Part shown: one piece after another, positions 23,197 to 32,329 of the stretch
How the letters are laid out: each line of letters opens with the position of its first letter
Position numbering within the stretch: the stretch's first letter is position 1
Assembly (NCBI GenBank): GCA_963838795.1
Contig: CAWISL010000011.1
Location: 248,001 to 312,000, forward strand
From: JAIBJN01 sp963838795
Lineage (GTDB): Bacteria; Actinomycetota; Thermoleophilia; Gaiellales; Gaiellaceae
DNA: 64,000 nt
Direction of reading: 5' to 3'
Program-made: the position numbers and the translations under genes
Notes under the pieces: generated by a model
What the model was told of the DNA's origin: nothing
Databases searched by the model: none
Seen by the model: only the letters and a program-made list of their open reading frames with translations

Positions 23197-25617
23197 ATGC
23201 GAGACCGGGCTCGAGCGGTCGTGATCGGGGGAGGCGTCGGCGGCGCCTCCATCCTTTACTGGCTGGCCCGGCTCGGCTGGGAAGACGTCCTGCTCGTGGA
23301 GCGCGCCGACCTGACGAGCGGCTCGACCTTCCACTCCGCGGGGCTCGTCGGCCAGCTGCGGGGCTCGCTCAGCCTGACCCGGATGATGATGAGCTCGGTC
23401 GACCTCTACCGTGCGCTCGCCGACGAGGTCGGCCTCGAGACGGGGTGGCACGAGGTTGGCTCGCTTCGTCTCGCCTCCGCCGAGGAGCGCATGCAGGAGC
23501 TCGCGCGCCAGGCAGGCTGGGCGAAGACCTTCGGCCTGCCGATGGAGCTGATCTCGGCCGAGGAGGCTCAACGGCTCTTCCCGCCCTTGTCGACCAAGGG
23601 GGTCCTCGGGGCCGCCTACCTCCCGACCGACGGCTACATCGACCCCAGCCAGCTCACGTTCGCCCTCGCCGAGGGGGCTCGCCGGCGCGGCGCCGAGATC
23701 GCCACGCACACGCGCGTGACGGCGATCGCCGTGGAGAAGGGGCGGGTCATCGGCGTCGAGACCGACAAGGGGCCGGTCGAGGCGGAGGTGGTCGTCAACG
23801 CGGGAGGGATGTTCGCGGGGGAGATCGGCCGGCTCGCGGGCGTCAACGTGCCCGTGATCCCGATGGCGCACGAGTACCTGATCACGAAGCCGAGCGGCGT
23901 CCCGCTCGACGTGCCGACGATGCGGGACCCGTCGCTCCTGGTGTACTTCCGCGGCGAGTCGGGCGGGCTCGTGATGGGCGGCTACGAGCGCCACCCGGCG
24001 CCCTGGGGCCTGGACGGGATTCCCGCGGACTTCAACGGGGAGCTCCTTCCGGAGGACTGGGAGCGATTCGAGGAGCTGATGACCAACGCGGTCGTCCGCG
24101 TGCCCGAGCTCGAAGAGGCGGAAGTCGTGAAGCTGGTCAACGGCCCGGAGGCGTTCACTCCCGACGGCGAGTTCATCCTGGGGGAGACCGACGTGCGCGG
24201 CTTCTGGGTCGCCGCCGGCTTCTGCGCGCACGGCCTCGCGGGGGCCGGCGGAATGGGCCAGCTCGTCGCCGAATGGATCGTGGAGGGCGTCCCGAGCCTC
24301 GACGTCTGGGAGATGGACTCGCGCCGGTTCGGCTCCGCGTACGCGAGCCGGGCGTACACGCTCGCGCGGACGCTCGAGGTCTACTCGACCTACTACGACG
24401 TCAAGTACCCGGGTCACGAGCGCCGGGCGGGCCGGCCGCTGCGCGTTTCGCCGGCCTACGAGCGCCTGCGCGAGCTGGGCGCCGCGTTCGGGGAGAAGTC
24501 CGGCTGGGAGCGCGCGAACTGGTTCGAGGGCAACGCCGAGCGGGGGGACGAGTCGCTCCGCCCGCGTGGCTGGGCCGGGCGCCTCTGGTCGCCGGCCGTC
24601 GGCGCGGAGCACCGCGCGTGCCGCGAAACGGCCGCGCTCTTCGACGAGAGCTCGTTCGCCAAGCTCGACGTGCTCGGGCCCGGCGCGGCCGACTTCCTCG
24701 AGCGCCTCTGCGCCAACCGTGTCGCCCGCGAGGTGGGCGCGGTCACCTACACGCAGATGCTGAACGCGCGCGGAGGCATCGAGTGCGACTTCACGGTCAC
24801 GCGCCTGGCCGAGGACCGCTTCAGGATCGTGACCGGCACGGCCTTCGGCCAGCACGACTCGGCCTGGATCCGCTCGCACGCGCCGGATGACGGCTCGGTC
24901 GTCGTCGAGGACGTCACGTCGCGGTTCGCCTGCCTCGGCCTCTGGGGGCCGGCCGCGCGCGACCTCCTCCAGCCGGTCACGGACGCCGACCTCGGCAGCG
25001 AGGCTTTCCCCTACATGCGCGCCAGCGAGCTCAGCGTCGACGTCGTTCCGTGCCTGGCGGCGCGGGTGACCTACGTCGGGGAGCTCGGCTGGGAGCTCTA
25101 CTGCTCCGCCGAACTGGGCCGGCGCCTGTGGGACACGATCTGGGATGCCGGGTCCGAGCACGGCCTCGTCGCGGGCGGCTACAAGGCGATCGACTCGCTG
25201 CGGCTGGAGAAGGGCTACCGGGTCTGGGGAGCGGACATCACGCCCGACGAGAACCCGTACGAGGCCGGCCTGGGCTTCGCCGTCAAGCTCGACAAGGGTG
25301 AGTTCATGGGCCGCGACGCGCTGCTGGCCTCGCAGGAGCGACCGCCCGAGCGGAAGCTCGCCTGCCTCGTCCTCGACGAGCCGCGCGCGGTCGCTCTCGG
25401 CTCCGAGCCCGTTCGCATGGACGGGAGGGTGCTCGGCCGGGTGACCAGCGGCGGCTACGGCTACTCGGTCGAGCGCTCGATCGCGTACGCGTACGTGCCG
25501 GCCGAGTCGGCCGAGGCAGGTCGGTCCGTCGAGGTCGAGATCTTTGGCGACTGGGTCTCGGGCCGCGTCGCCGACGAGCCGCTCTGGGACCCCGCCGGCG
25601 AGCGGATTCGCGCTTAG
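23197..25617 (+). CDS. FAD oxidoreductase-GcvT fusion (dimethylglycine/sarcosine dehydrogenase-like)
   Basis: An 806-residue two-domain enzyme. Residues 1-380 form a DAO-type flavoprotein: dinucleotide motif VVIGGGVGGASILYWLARLG and the histidine of STFHSAG (H46), the usual covalent FAD site of the dimethylglycine dehydrogenase group. Residues ~430-800 form a GcvT aminomethyltransferase domain with a C-terminal barrel, which transfers the one-carbon unit to tetrahydrofolate. Oxidative N-demethylation of a methylated glycine, betaine-derived or similar secondary/tertiary amine is expected. The start is ATG 23197, with no strong ribosome site. Confidence 0.88.
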   Translation: MRDRARAVVIGGGVGGASILYWLARLGWEDVLLVERADLTSGSTFHSAGLVGQLRGSLSLTRMMMSSVDLYRALADEVGLETGWHEVGSLRLASAEERMQELARQAGWAKTFGLPMELISAEEAQRLFPPLSTKGVLGAAYLPTDGYIDPSQLTFALAEGARRRGAEIATHTRVTAIAVEKGRVIGVETDKGPVEAEVVVNAGGMFAGEIGRLAGVNVPVIPMAHEYLITKPSGVPLDVPTMRDPSLLVYFRGESGGLVMGGYERHPAPWGLDGIPADFNGELLPEDWERFEELMTNAVVRVPELEEAEVVKLVNGPEAFTPDGEFILGETDVRGFWVAAGFCAHGLAGAGGMGQLVAEWIVEGVPSLDVWEMDSRRFGSAYASRAYTLARTLEVYSTYYDVKYPGHERRAGRPLRVSPAYERLRELGAAFGEKSGWERANWFEGNAERGDESLRPRGWAGRLWSPAVGAEHRACRETAALFDESSFAKLDVLGPGAADFLERLCANRVAREVGAVTYTQMLNARGGIECDFTVTRLAEDRFRIVTGTAFGQHDSAWIRSHAPDDGSVVVEDVTSRFACLGLWGPAARDLLQPVTDADLGSEAFPYMRASELSVDVVPCLAARVTYVGELGWELYCSAELGRRLWDTIWDAGSEHGLVAGGYKAIDSLRLEKGYRVWGADITPDENPYEAGLGFAVKLDKGEFMGRDALLASQERPPERKLACLVLDEPRAVALGSEPVRMDGRVLGRVTSGGYGYSVERSIAYAYVPAESAEAGRSVEVEIFGDWVSGRVADEPLWDPAGERIRA

Positions 25618-25640
25618 GAGCTCGTTTCAGAATGGCCGCC

Positions 25641-26444
25641 CTACGGTTCGTCCGCAGCGTCTGCCCCTGACAGATTGGGCGGCTGTTGCCGTTCAGCGCG
25701 TCGCCAGAGTGTCTTGAGCGAGTTCGCGAGGCGCTCGGGCTCGATGCGGTGGGGCGGGTCGAAGTGGTGTCGCTCCTTGAAAACCTCGAGCTCGAAGTCT
25801 GGGAACACTCCGCTCAGACGTTTCGCGATCTCCCTGAACTGGTCCGGGTTGCTAAGAGCGCCGAGCGCGAAGTAGACGGGGCGATCGAAACGGCGGAGGG
25901 CATCTCGGTGGATGTTGCCCCGCTTGAACGCACGCAGGAGTGCACGGATGCCTGCCGGACGTTTGGCCATCCAGGGCGGCGGGTCGCCGGACGGCGGCGC
26001 CGGGAGCGGGACACCCGGCTTGAGCCCGAGCCGCATGAAGGTCGGCATGAGCTGTTCGACCGGGAGCCCTTCGAGCTGGTCAAACTCGAGCCAGAGCGCC
26101 TTCTCCGCGGGACTCAGATCCCAGCTTCCCGCCCAGGCGGGATCGAGCAGCGCCAGGGTCGCGAGCCGCTCGGGTCTGGCAGCGGCGAACGCGAGCGAGG
26201 CTGCTCCCCCGCCCGAGTACCCGACGAGATGAAGCCGGTCCCAGCCGTGTGCGTCCGCCTCGCGCAGCACGCCCGCGATCTCGAGTTCAAGGCTGTAGTC
26301 CTCGGGCGGTTCGGGCGTTTCGTAGACCTCGAGATCCTTTGCGACCGCCTCAACGCCCGGGCCAAGCGCGGCGATGAGAGCGCCGTACGCATGCTCTGCC
26401 GGGAGAACGATCCCCGGAAGCAAGATCACCCGAAACGAGGACAC
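25641..26444 (-). CDS. Alpha/beta hydrolase
   Basis: A 267-residue alpha/beta-hydrolase-fold protein. Nucleophile elbow GYSGGG (LVGYSGGGAASLAF), acid in the strand before DPAWAG or later, and a C-terminal ERHHFDPPH block that should hold the catalytic histidine. No signal peptide. The substrate is unknown. It stands alone, convergent with the flavoprotein fusion and beside an insertion-sequence remnant. Confidence 0.8.
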   Translation of the reverse strand: MSSFRVILLPGIVLPAEHAYGALIAALGPGVEAVAKDLEVYETPEPPEDYSLELEIAGVLREADAHGWDRLHLVGYSGGGAASLAFAAARPERLATLALLDPAWAGSWDLSPAEKALWLEFDQLEGLPVEQLMPTFMRLGLKPGVPLPAPPSGDPPPWMAKRPAGIRALLRAFKRGNIHRDALRRFDRPVYFALGALSNPDQFREIAKRLSGVFPDFELEVFKERHHFDPPHRIEPERLANSLKTLWRRAERQQPPNLSGADAADEP

Positions 26445-26520
26445 TCAAGAGGACTTGTGCCACATCGGGCCACTCCGGGCAAGGCCGCGAGCATCCTCAT
26501 CCGAGCCCTACGAACTCGAC

Positions 26521-26767
26521 TCACAGTGACGGTCGGACCTTTCTGAGGCGGACGAGGGGGCATGCCAATCGCGAGGAAGGCTTCGTGATCTCGTGGCGGC
26601 GGTCGTAACGGACGAGGGCGAAGGTGCGCTTGACCACCCAGCGGGCGCGGCTGGGCCCGGAGCTGTGCTCGGTCTGCCGTCGCGCGATCTCCGAGGCGAT
26701 GCCGCGCCAAGCGTCGCTCGCCCTTCGCCAACAGCGGCTCGATCCGCTCCCACAACGATTCGAGTTC
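26521..26767 (-). pseudogene. Decayed IS5-type transposase remnant
   Basis: Pieces of an IS5/IS427-like DDE transposase spread over two frames on the minus strand. One frame has LWERIEPLLAKGERR, like the N-terminal W.R.EPLLP block. Another has TEHSSGPSRARWVVKRTFALVRYDRRHE, matching the C-terminal EHG.GLGR.RWVVERTFAWL....RYERR block that carries the catalytic Glu, with about ten residues deleted. HEAFLAIGM continues in the first frame. The middle of the gene, with the two Asp residues, is gone. No terminal inverted repeats were recognised. Confidence 0.6.
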
Positions 26768-27184
26768 TTAGTCGGCGTCCTCGCCGAGCGCCTGCGCGAG
26801 GATTCCGGCGGCATAGGCGCGCCAAGCCACATCGGGCGCGTCGATCAGCCCGTGCAGCGCCTCGCTGACGTGGGGGAGCCCTTCGGTCTGCGGGCGGAGC
26901 TGTCTCAGGCCTTCCTCGAGCGCGATCTGTCGGTCGACGGTGCGAAGGTCGTCCGCCGTCGCGGTCACCGCGCGCCCGTGCAGGTCGAGGCCGCGGTCCG
27001 GATCGCCTCCGGCGCCGAGCAGCAAGAGGGCGCGCCGCGCGGCGCCGCGCGCTTCGTCCGGCTCGACGTGCACGTCACGTCCCGCCACGGTGGCCAGGAC
27101 GACGATGCCGTTGGCGAGCGCCTCGGTGCCCTCGTCGTCGGCCAGCGAGCGCTCGAGGGTCTCCAGCCACGGGACCGGGCTCAC
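26768..27184 (-). CDS. Hypothetical helical protein
   Basis: A 138-residue Ala/Leu/Glu-rich, probably all-helical soluble protein without a recognised domain. GTG 27182-27184 overlaps the stop of the ornithine-cyclodeaminase-like gene (GTGA), so it is coupled to it. Its stop lies right at the edge of the insertion-sequence remnant, so its C-terminus may have been altered by that insertion (inference). Confidence 0.55.
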   Translation of the reverse strand: MSPVPWLETLERSLADDEGTEALANGIVVLATVAGRDVHVEPDEARGAARRALLLLGAGGDPDRGLDLHGRAVTATADDLRTVDRQIALEEGLRQLRPQTEGLPHVSEALHGLIDAPDVAWRAYAAGILAQALGEDAD

Positions 27185-28110
27185 AGCTCGAGCTCGACGC
27201 CGGCCCCGGACGTACGCGCGCGCTCGAGCACCGCGTTGGCGAAAGCCGCGTCCAGGGCGCCGATGCCGAGGTTGCAGCAGAGCACCCTGGCCGGAGAGCC
27301 TTCGCGGCCGAGCGCCTCGCCGACGCTTCCCTCCGGTGCGCGCCACTCCCGGAAATGGCCCAGCTCCCGGTAGTACTCGAACTGGCCGACGTCGTCGGCC
27401 AGGAAGAGGTCCGCCGCGGCGACCGTCTCGGACCGGAAGTAGAAGTCGAAGTCGATAGGCAGCGCGAGCCACCGGTCGCCGAGGTGCTCGGGCCGCAGAG
27501 GGGGGTCAGGGTCTTCGATGATCGGCCCGGCGGTCACGATCACCTCCGCGCCTGCGAGCGCCTCCTCCCAGCCGGCGGCCGGCTCGACCAGCTCGCCGAG
27601 CCGCTCGATGCGCTCCGGATGGGGATCCCAGGCTCGCACCGTGACCTCCGGGTTGAGCTCCCGCAGAAGCTGCGCGTGGAAGCGGCCCTGCTCGCCGCAG
27701 CCGAGGATCGCGGCGCGGCGCCAGCCCTCCGGGGCGAAGCGCCGCACGCAGACTCCGCTCGCCGCCGCGGTCCGCGCGGCCGTGATCTCCGCGCCGTCCA
27801 TGATCGCCACCGGCAGACCCGTCTCGGCGTCGTTGACCACGATCAGCCCGGTGATGTACGGAAGGCCACGCTCCTTGTTGGCCGGATAGCCGGCGACCCA
27901 CTTGAGGGTGACCACGTCTTCGTCACGCAGGTAGGCCGGCATGGCGTGGAGGAAGGAATCCTTCCGTGGGTGCACGCCCGGCTTCGGAGGAAGCTCAACC
28001 CGTCCGGCAGCCAGCGCCCGGTACGACCGCTCGACGAGATCGAGCTGCTCGTGGACGTCCGGGAGCAGGCCGGCGACCTCGGCCCGGCTCAGGAAGACGA
28101 GCGGGCTCAC
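27181..28110 (-). CDS. Ornithine cyclodeaminase / mu-crystallin family protein
   Basis: A 309-residue Rossmann-fold enzyme. Family segments: KPGVHPRKDSFLHAMPAYL, KWVAGYPANKERGLPYITGLIVVND, the MDGAEITAARTAAAS substrate loop and the NAD motif ILGCGEQGRFHAQLL. Members include ornithine cyclodeaminase, alanine dehydrogenase and ketimine reductases, so the exact reaction is open. GTG 28108-28110 overlaps the stop of the PPOX gene. The much longer open frame upstream is antisense shadow. Confidence 0.85.
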   Translation of the reverse strand: MSPLVFLSRAEVAGLLPDVHEQLDLVERSYRALAAGRVELPPKPGVHPRKDSFLHAMPAYLRDEDVVTLKWVAGYPANKERGLPYITGLIVVNDAETGLPVAIMDGAEITAARTAAASGVCVRRFAPEGWRRAAILGCGEQGRFHAQLLRELNPEVTVRAWDPHPERIERLGELVEPAAGWEEALAGAEVIVTAGPIIEDPDPPLRPEHLGDRWLALPIDFDFYFRSETVAAADLFLADDVGQFEYYRELGHFREWRAPEGSVGEALGREGSPARVLCCNLGIGALDAAFANAVLERARTSGAGVELEL

Positions 28111-28499
28111 CCGGCGACGGCGACCGGCTCGACCAGCACCTTGATCCGGGTCTCCGCGGGATTCCTCCACGGGTACTCGTCCTTGCCGAGGTACTTCTTG
28201 GCCAGCGTGTCGATCTGCCGGTCGGCCTCCTCGCCCTCGATCAGCTCGACGACGCGGCCGCGGATGTCGACCTTGTCGTAGAAGCTGTCCTTGTCGGCGA
28301 TGGAGATGGCCACGCGCGGGTCCCGGCGCATGTTGCGCTCCTTCACACGCCCCACGGCGGTATTGAAGGTGACGTAGCCGTTCTCGAGGGCGATCCAGAC
28401 GGGGCTCACGTGGGGCGAGCCGTCCTCCATCACGTCGGCCACGAAGGCGAGGTTGGGCCCCTCGAGCAAGTCGCGGGCCTTGTCGGAGAGCTCGACCAT
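28107..28499 (-). CDS. PPOX-class flavin/F420-dependent split-barrel protein
   Basis: A 130-residue split beta-barrel protein of the pyridoxamine 5'-phosphate oxidase superfamily. Typical blocks: LEGPNLAFVADVMEDGSPHVSPVWIAL and VKERNMRRDPRVAISIADKD. Actinobacterial members often use coenzyme F420, but flavin or heme binding is also possible. ATG 28497-28499 with AAGGAGG upstream fixes the start. It heads a three-gene overlapping operon with the cyclodeaminase-like and hypothetical genes. Confidence 0.82.
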   Translation of the reverse strand: MVELSDKARDLLEGPNLAFVADVMEDGSPHVSPVWIALENGYVTFNTAVGRVKERNMRRDPRVAISIADKDSFYDKVDIRGRVVELIEGEEADRQIDTLAKKYLGKDEYPWRNPAETRIKVLVEPVAVAG

Positions 28500-28557
28500 G
28501 AATCCTCCTTGTCGGTTCGTAGGCACAAACGGCGGTTCGGTCGGTTTGTTCCCCGCT

Positions 28558-28692
28558 CGGCACCTCGACCTCCTCGAGCAGGCGCGCGAGATGCACGGCC
28601 AAGGGTGGCAGCTCTACCTCGACCGCCTCCAGATCGCTGCTGCGGGCGGCGATCCGGGCCCCGACCCGAACCTCCAGGCCGATCAGGGCTAG
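28558..28692 (+). pseudogene. C-terminal fragment of an SRPBCC/AHSA1-type gene
   Basis: The frame reads REMHGQGWQLYLDRLQIAAA then GGDPGPDP and a stop. This matches the usual C-terminal helix and tail of SRPBCC (AHSA1-like) proteins. The N-terminal beta-sheet part is absent upstream, where the PPOX gene starts on the other strand. It is therefore a relic of a truncated gene rather than a functional CDS. Confidence 0.5.
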
Positions 28693-28710
28693 GGCGACTA
28701 CGGTACGCGG

Positions 28711-29856
28711 GTGCCGCTCCTCACGGGCACCCGCGTCCTCGCCTTCGAGAACGGCCTTGCAGGGCCGCTTGCGACGCGACTGCTCCTCGATCTCGGCGCA
28801 GACGTCGTCAAGGTCGAACGGCCCGACGGCGGCGACGTCACGAGATCGTGGGACACGGTCGCGGCGGGCCTCTCGAGCGGCTTCGTCTGGGTCAACCGCG
28901 GCAAGCGGAGCGTCGCACTCGACGTGAAGGATCCGGCAAGCCGGCCGGCGATCGAGGGGTTGATCGAGCGGAGCGACGTCTTCCTCCAGAACTACACCCC
29001 GGGCTGGGCCGAGCGCGTCGGCCTGGGGGAGCAGGCCGTTCGCGCGTTGCGGCCGGACGTCGTCTACGTGGACATCTCGGGGTACGGGCCGGACGGGCCC
29101 TACGCGGGGAAGAACGCCTACGACCTCGTGATGCAGGGCGAGGCGGGGATGATCTCCGTTACGGGCACGCCGGGGGAACCGGCGCGCGTCGGGGTCTCCA
29201 TCTGCGACGTCGGCGCGGCCAGCTACGCGGCCGTGGCCACGCTCGGCGCGCTCGCGCGCCGCGCCGATACGGGGGAGGGCGCGCGGGTCTCCGTCTCCCT
29301 CTTCGACACGATGGTCGACTGGCTCGGCTACTTCCCGCACCTGTGGTGGCATCGGCGCGAGACGCCCGAGCGAACCGGCATGCGCCATCCGCTCTTCTGC
29401 CCGTACGGCCCGTTCCCGGCCGCAGACGGGCGCCTGTTCGGCTTCGCCGTCCTCTCGCCGGACCACTGGCGGGCGCTCTGCCGCGACGTGATCGATCGCC
29501 CGGACCTTCTCGATGACGTCCGCTTCGCGACGAACGAGTCCCGTGTCGAGCAGCGCGCCGTGCTCGAGCCGACCCTCGAGGAGGCCTTCGCCGTCCGGCC
29601 GGCGCAGGACTGGCTCGACCGGCTCGAGACCGCGCGTATCCCGTGCGGCGCCGTCAACGACGTCTCGGACGTGGCCGAGCATCCACAGCTGGCCCACAAC
29701 GGCCTCGTCGTCGAGGTCGGCTCGCCCGTGGGGCCGATTCCCGCCATCGGCAGCCCCTTCCTGGTGGACGGCGAGCGGCCGCCCTCGGGCCCGGTGCCCG
29801 CGCTCGGCGAGCACACCGAGGAAGTCTTCAGAGAGCTCGGGCTCGAGAGCCTGTAG
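28711..29856 (+). CDS. CaiB/BaiF family (type III) CoA-transferase
   Basis: A 381-residue family III CoA transferase. The N-terminal core has ENGLAGPLATRLLLDLGADVVKVERPDGGD. The catalytic Asp lies in NAYDLVMQGEAGM, and the GTPGEPARVGVSICDVGAA segment follows. Transfers CoA between carboxylic acids or their CoA thioesters. The acid is unknown. GTG start at 28711. Its end overlaps the end of the convergent aldo/keto reductase. Confidence 0.9.
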   Translation: MPLLTGTRVLAFENGLAGPLATRLLLDLGADVVKVERPDGGDVTRSWDTVAAGLSSGFVWVNRGKRSVALDVKDPASRPAIEGLIERSDVFLQNYTPGWAERVGLGEQAVRALRPDVVYVDISGYGPDGPYAGKNAYDLVMQGEAGMISVTGTPGEPARVGVSICDVGAASYAAVATLGALARRADTGEGARVSVSLFDTMVDWLGYFPHLWWHRRETPERTGMRHPLFCPYGPFPAADGRLFGFAVLSPDHWRALCRDVIDRPDLLDDVRFATNESRVEQRAVLEPTLEEAFAVRPAQDWLDRLETARIPCGAVNDVSDVAEHPQLAHNGLVVEVGSPVGPIPAIGSPFLVDGERPPSGPVPALGEHTEEVFRELGLESL

Positions 29857-30643
29857 CCAACGACTCGACGAGCTGCCGCTCCTCGGGCCCGAACCACGGC
29901 GGCGAGCCCGCGGCCGCGTTCTCGCGGGCGTGAGCCGGGTCTCGGGTGGCGGGGATGACCGCCGTCACGCGCCGGTCGGACAGCGCCCATCTCAGGAGCG
30001 CCTGCGCCCAGGTCTCGACCCCGAGCGGCTCGAGCTCCCGCGGGGCCGGCTCGGGGAGGGGTGACCCGGCACCGCCGAGCGGGCGCATGACGATGACGCC
30101 GAGGCCGAGATCCTCGGCGAGGGGCAAGATCTCGCGCTCGACGTCTCGCTCGCGCGGGTTGAGCGGGATCTGGATCGCATCGATCCGGCCGGTGCGCACG
30201 ACGGCCGCGAGCTCGTCGAATGCCGAGGCCGCGTAGTGGGTCGCGCCCAGGAATCGGATTCGGCCGGCGTCGCGCTCGGGCTCGAGCCAGTCCAGATGCT
30301 CGCGCCAGGCGACGAGGTTGTGCACCTGCTCGAGATCGACCCGTTTCCCGTAGTGCCGGAGCTGAGCTTCGAGCTGCGCGCGGCCCTCGCCGACCGACGG
30401 GGTCCAGATCTTCGTGGCGACGAAGGCCCGTTCGCGCAGGTCGCCGAGCGCGCGAGCCAGCACCCGCTCGGACCGCCCGTACATCGGCGAGGAGTCGACG
30501 AGGGTCGTCCCGGCGGCAAAGGCAGCCTCGACGACGTCGTCGGCCACGTGCTGCTCGTCGTCCGGAAGGTCGAGCGTGGCCCATGTGCCGAGGCCCACGA
30601 CGGGGAGCTCGACTCCGGTGCGCCCGAGGGTGCGCCGCTCCAT
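29828..30643 (-). CDS. Aldo/keto reductase
   Basis: A 271-residue NADPH-dependent TIM-barrel reductase. The AKR tetrad is visible: Asp and Tyr in TLVDSSPMYGRSE, Lys in VATKIW, His in QVHNLV. ATG 30641-30643 is preferred, with AGGA upstream and a standard beginning MERRTLGRTGVELPVVGLG. Farther in-frame starts would run into the divergent hpnC gene. The substrate is unknown. Confidence 0.87.
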   Translation of the reverse strand: MERRTLGRTGVELPVVGLGTWATLDLPDDEQHVADDVVEAAFAAGTTLVDSSPMYGRSERVLARALGDLRERAFVATKIWTPSVGEGRAQLEAQLRHYGKRVDLEQVHNLVAWREHLDWLEPERDAGRIRFLGATHYAASAFDELAAVVRTGRIDAIQIPLNPRERDVEREILPLAEDLGLGVIVMRPLGGAGSPLPEPAPRELEPLGVETWAQALLRWALSDRRVTAVIPATRDPAHARENAAAGSPPWFGPEERQLVESLATGSRARAL

Positions 30644-30656
30644 ACTGTCCTCCACC

Positions 30657-31496
30657 ATGCCCCCGGCGAGCCTACTCGAAGCCCCCGAGCTCGCCGCCGC
30701 CCGCATCGACGAGCGCACCTCGGGCGAGAACTTTCCCGTCGCGTCGGTGCTCGCGCCGCGCTTCGCCCGACCGCACCTGCGGGCTGTCTACGGCTTCGCC
30801 CGCCTCGTCGACAACCTCGGCGACGAGGCGGCCGGCGACCGGGATGCGCTGCTCGACGAGCTCGAGCGTGAGCTCGACGGGTCGCCACGCACGGAGATCA
30901 TGCGCCGCCTGCACGCGACCATCGCCGACCGAAGGCTGCCGCTCGAGCCCTTTCGCCGGCTCATCCAGGCGAATCGAATCGACCAGGAGCGACGGCGCTA
31001 CGAGAGCTGGGACGACGTCCTGGAGTACTGCACCTACTCCGCCGACCCGGTCGGCCGCCTCGTCCTCGGGATCTACGGCCGGGCTGGCGAGCCGGCTCTC
31101 GTCGCGATGAGCGACGCGGTCTGCACGGGACTCCAGCTCGTCAATTTCGTCCAGGATCCGCCGCGCGACCTCGCGCTCGGCCGCGTCTATCTGCCGCAGG
31201 AGGACCTGCGTCGTTTCGGGGTCACCGACCGCGATCTCGCCGGGCCGTTGACGGAGCCGGTGGCGCAGCTCCTCCGCTTCGAGGGCGGCCGCGCGCGGTC
31301 GCTGCTCGGGCAGGGGCTTCCGCTTCGCCCCGCGCTGGGAGGGCGGGCCGGGTTGTCGGTGGCGCTCTACGCGCGGGGTGGCCTGGCGGCTCTCGACGCG
31401 CTCGAAGGGGCGGACTGGGACGTCTTCACCGGACGGCCGGGCCCGACGCGCGTGACCTTCGCTCGCCTCGCGTTGCGCGAGCTCGTGCGGCGATGA
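30657..31496 (+). CDS. hpnC: Squalene synthase-like protein HpnC (hydroxysqualene synthase)
   Basis: First gene of the hopanoid operon, 279 residues. In the HpnCDE route HpnD makes presqualene diphosphate, HpnC converts it to hydroxysqualene and HpnE reduces that to squalene. Seen: trans-prenyltransferase head-to-head fold with the first acidic motif altered to DNLGDE and the second as QDPPRDLALGRVYLPQEDL. The ATG is 30657-30659. Its stop overlaps the hpnD start (ATGA). The family assignment rests on order and on the atypical acidic motifs. Confidence 0.9.
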   Translation: MPPASLLEAPELAAARIDERTSGENFPVASVLAPRFARPHLRAVYGFARLVDNLGDEAAGDRDALLDELERELDGSPRTEIMRRLHATIADRRLPLEPFRRLIQANRIDQERRRYESWDDVLEYCTYSADPVGRLVLGIYGRAGEPALVAMSDAVCTGLQLVNFVQDPPRDLALGRVYLPQEDLRRFGVTDRDLAGPLTEPVAQLLRFEGGRARSLLGQGLPLRPALGGRAGLSVALYARGGLAALDALEGADWDVFTGRPGPTRVTFARLALRELVRR

Positions 31497-32329
31497 AGGT
31501 CGAGGAGGCCTATGCCGAGGTCGGCCGCATCACCCGGCGCGAGGCGCGAAACTTCGCCTGGGGCATCGCCGTCCTGCCCGGGCCGAAGCGACACGCGGTG
31601 GCGGCGCTCTACGCCTTCGCGCGCAGGGTCGACGACATCGCCGACGATCCGGGCTTGCCCGTTGCGGAGCGCCGCCGCGGTCTGGAGGCGTGTCGCTGCG
31701 CGGTGGAGGCTCTGCCCGAAGCACCCCCGGACGATCCCGTGCTGGTGGCGCTCGCCGATGCCACCAGGCGCTACCCCGTGCCCCGAGCAGCGCTCCTCGA
31801 CCTGGTCGCCGGCGGGCTCATGGACGCGGAGAGATCGCGCTACGGGAGCTGGGAGGAGCTGCGCGAGTACTGCCGCTGCGTCGCAGGGGCGGTCGGGCTG
31901 GCCTGCACGGCCGTGTACGGGCCCCGCGACCCGGACGCGGCGGCCCCGCGCGCCGAGGCCCTCGGGCTCTCGCTCCAGCAGATCAACATCATGCGAGACG
32001 TCGCCGAGGACTGGCGCCTCGGACGCGTCTACCTTCCTCAGGACGAGCTGGAGCGCTCCGGCGTCGGCGAGGCCGACATCGCCGCCGGCCGCGTCAACCC
32101 GGCCTGGCAGGGCCTGATGGAGCAGCAGGCGGCGCGCGCGGAGTCGCTCATGCGAGACGGCCTGGAGCTCCTCCCGCTGCTCGACCGTCGCAGCGCGCTC
32201 TGCGTTCGTGCCTTCGCCGGCATCTATCGCGGGCTCCTCGTCCAGATGCGCGGGCGTGGCTACGACGTCTTTTCCCGGCGGCCGCAGCTCTCTGCGGTCG
32301 GCAAGCTGCGGGCGGTCGCCGCGCTGTGA
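31493..32329 (+). CDS. hpnD: Presqualene diphosphate synthase HpnD
   Basis: A 278-residue squalene/phytoene synthase family protein that condenses two farnesyl diphosphates to presqualene diphosphate. Both Mg-binding acidic motifs are intact: RRVDDIADD near residue 50 and NIMRDVAEDWRLGRVYLP. Coupled to hpnC by ATGA. Its stop codon TGA (32327-32329) shares its last base with the first base of repeat B, which separates it from hpnE. Confidence 0.93.
   Translation: MKVEEAYAEVGRITRREARNFAWGIAVLPGPKRHAVAALYAFARRVDDIADDPGLPVAERRRGLEACRCAVEALPEAPPDDPVLVALADATRRYPVPRAALLDLVAGGLMDAERSRYGSWEELREYCRCVAGAVGLACTAVYGPRDPDAAAPRAEALGLSLQQINIMRDVAEDWRLGRVYLPQDELERSGVGEADIAAGRVNPAWQGLMEQQAARAESLMRDGLELLPLLDRRSALCVRAFAGIYRGLLVQMRGRGYDVFSRRPQLSAVGKLRAVAAL

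Noticed and set aside
27181..29814. 877-codon minus frame as one large protein
   Set aside because: Only its C-terminal third (cyclodeaminase) is real. The rest is antisense to the PPOX/CoA-transferase region.
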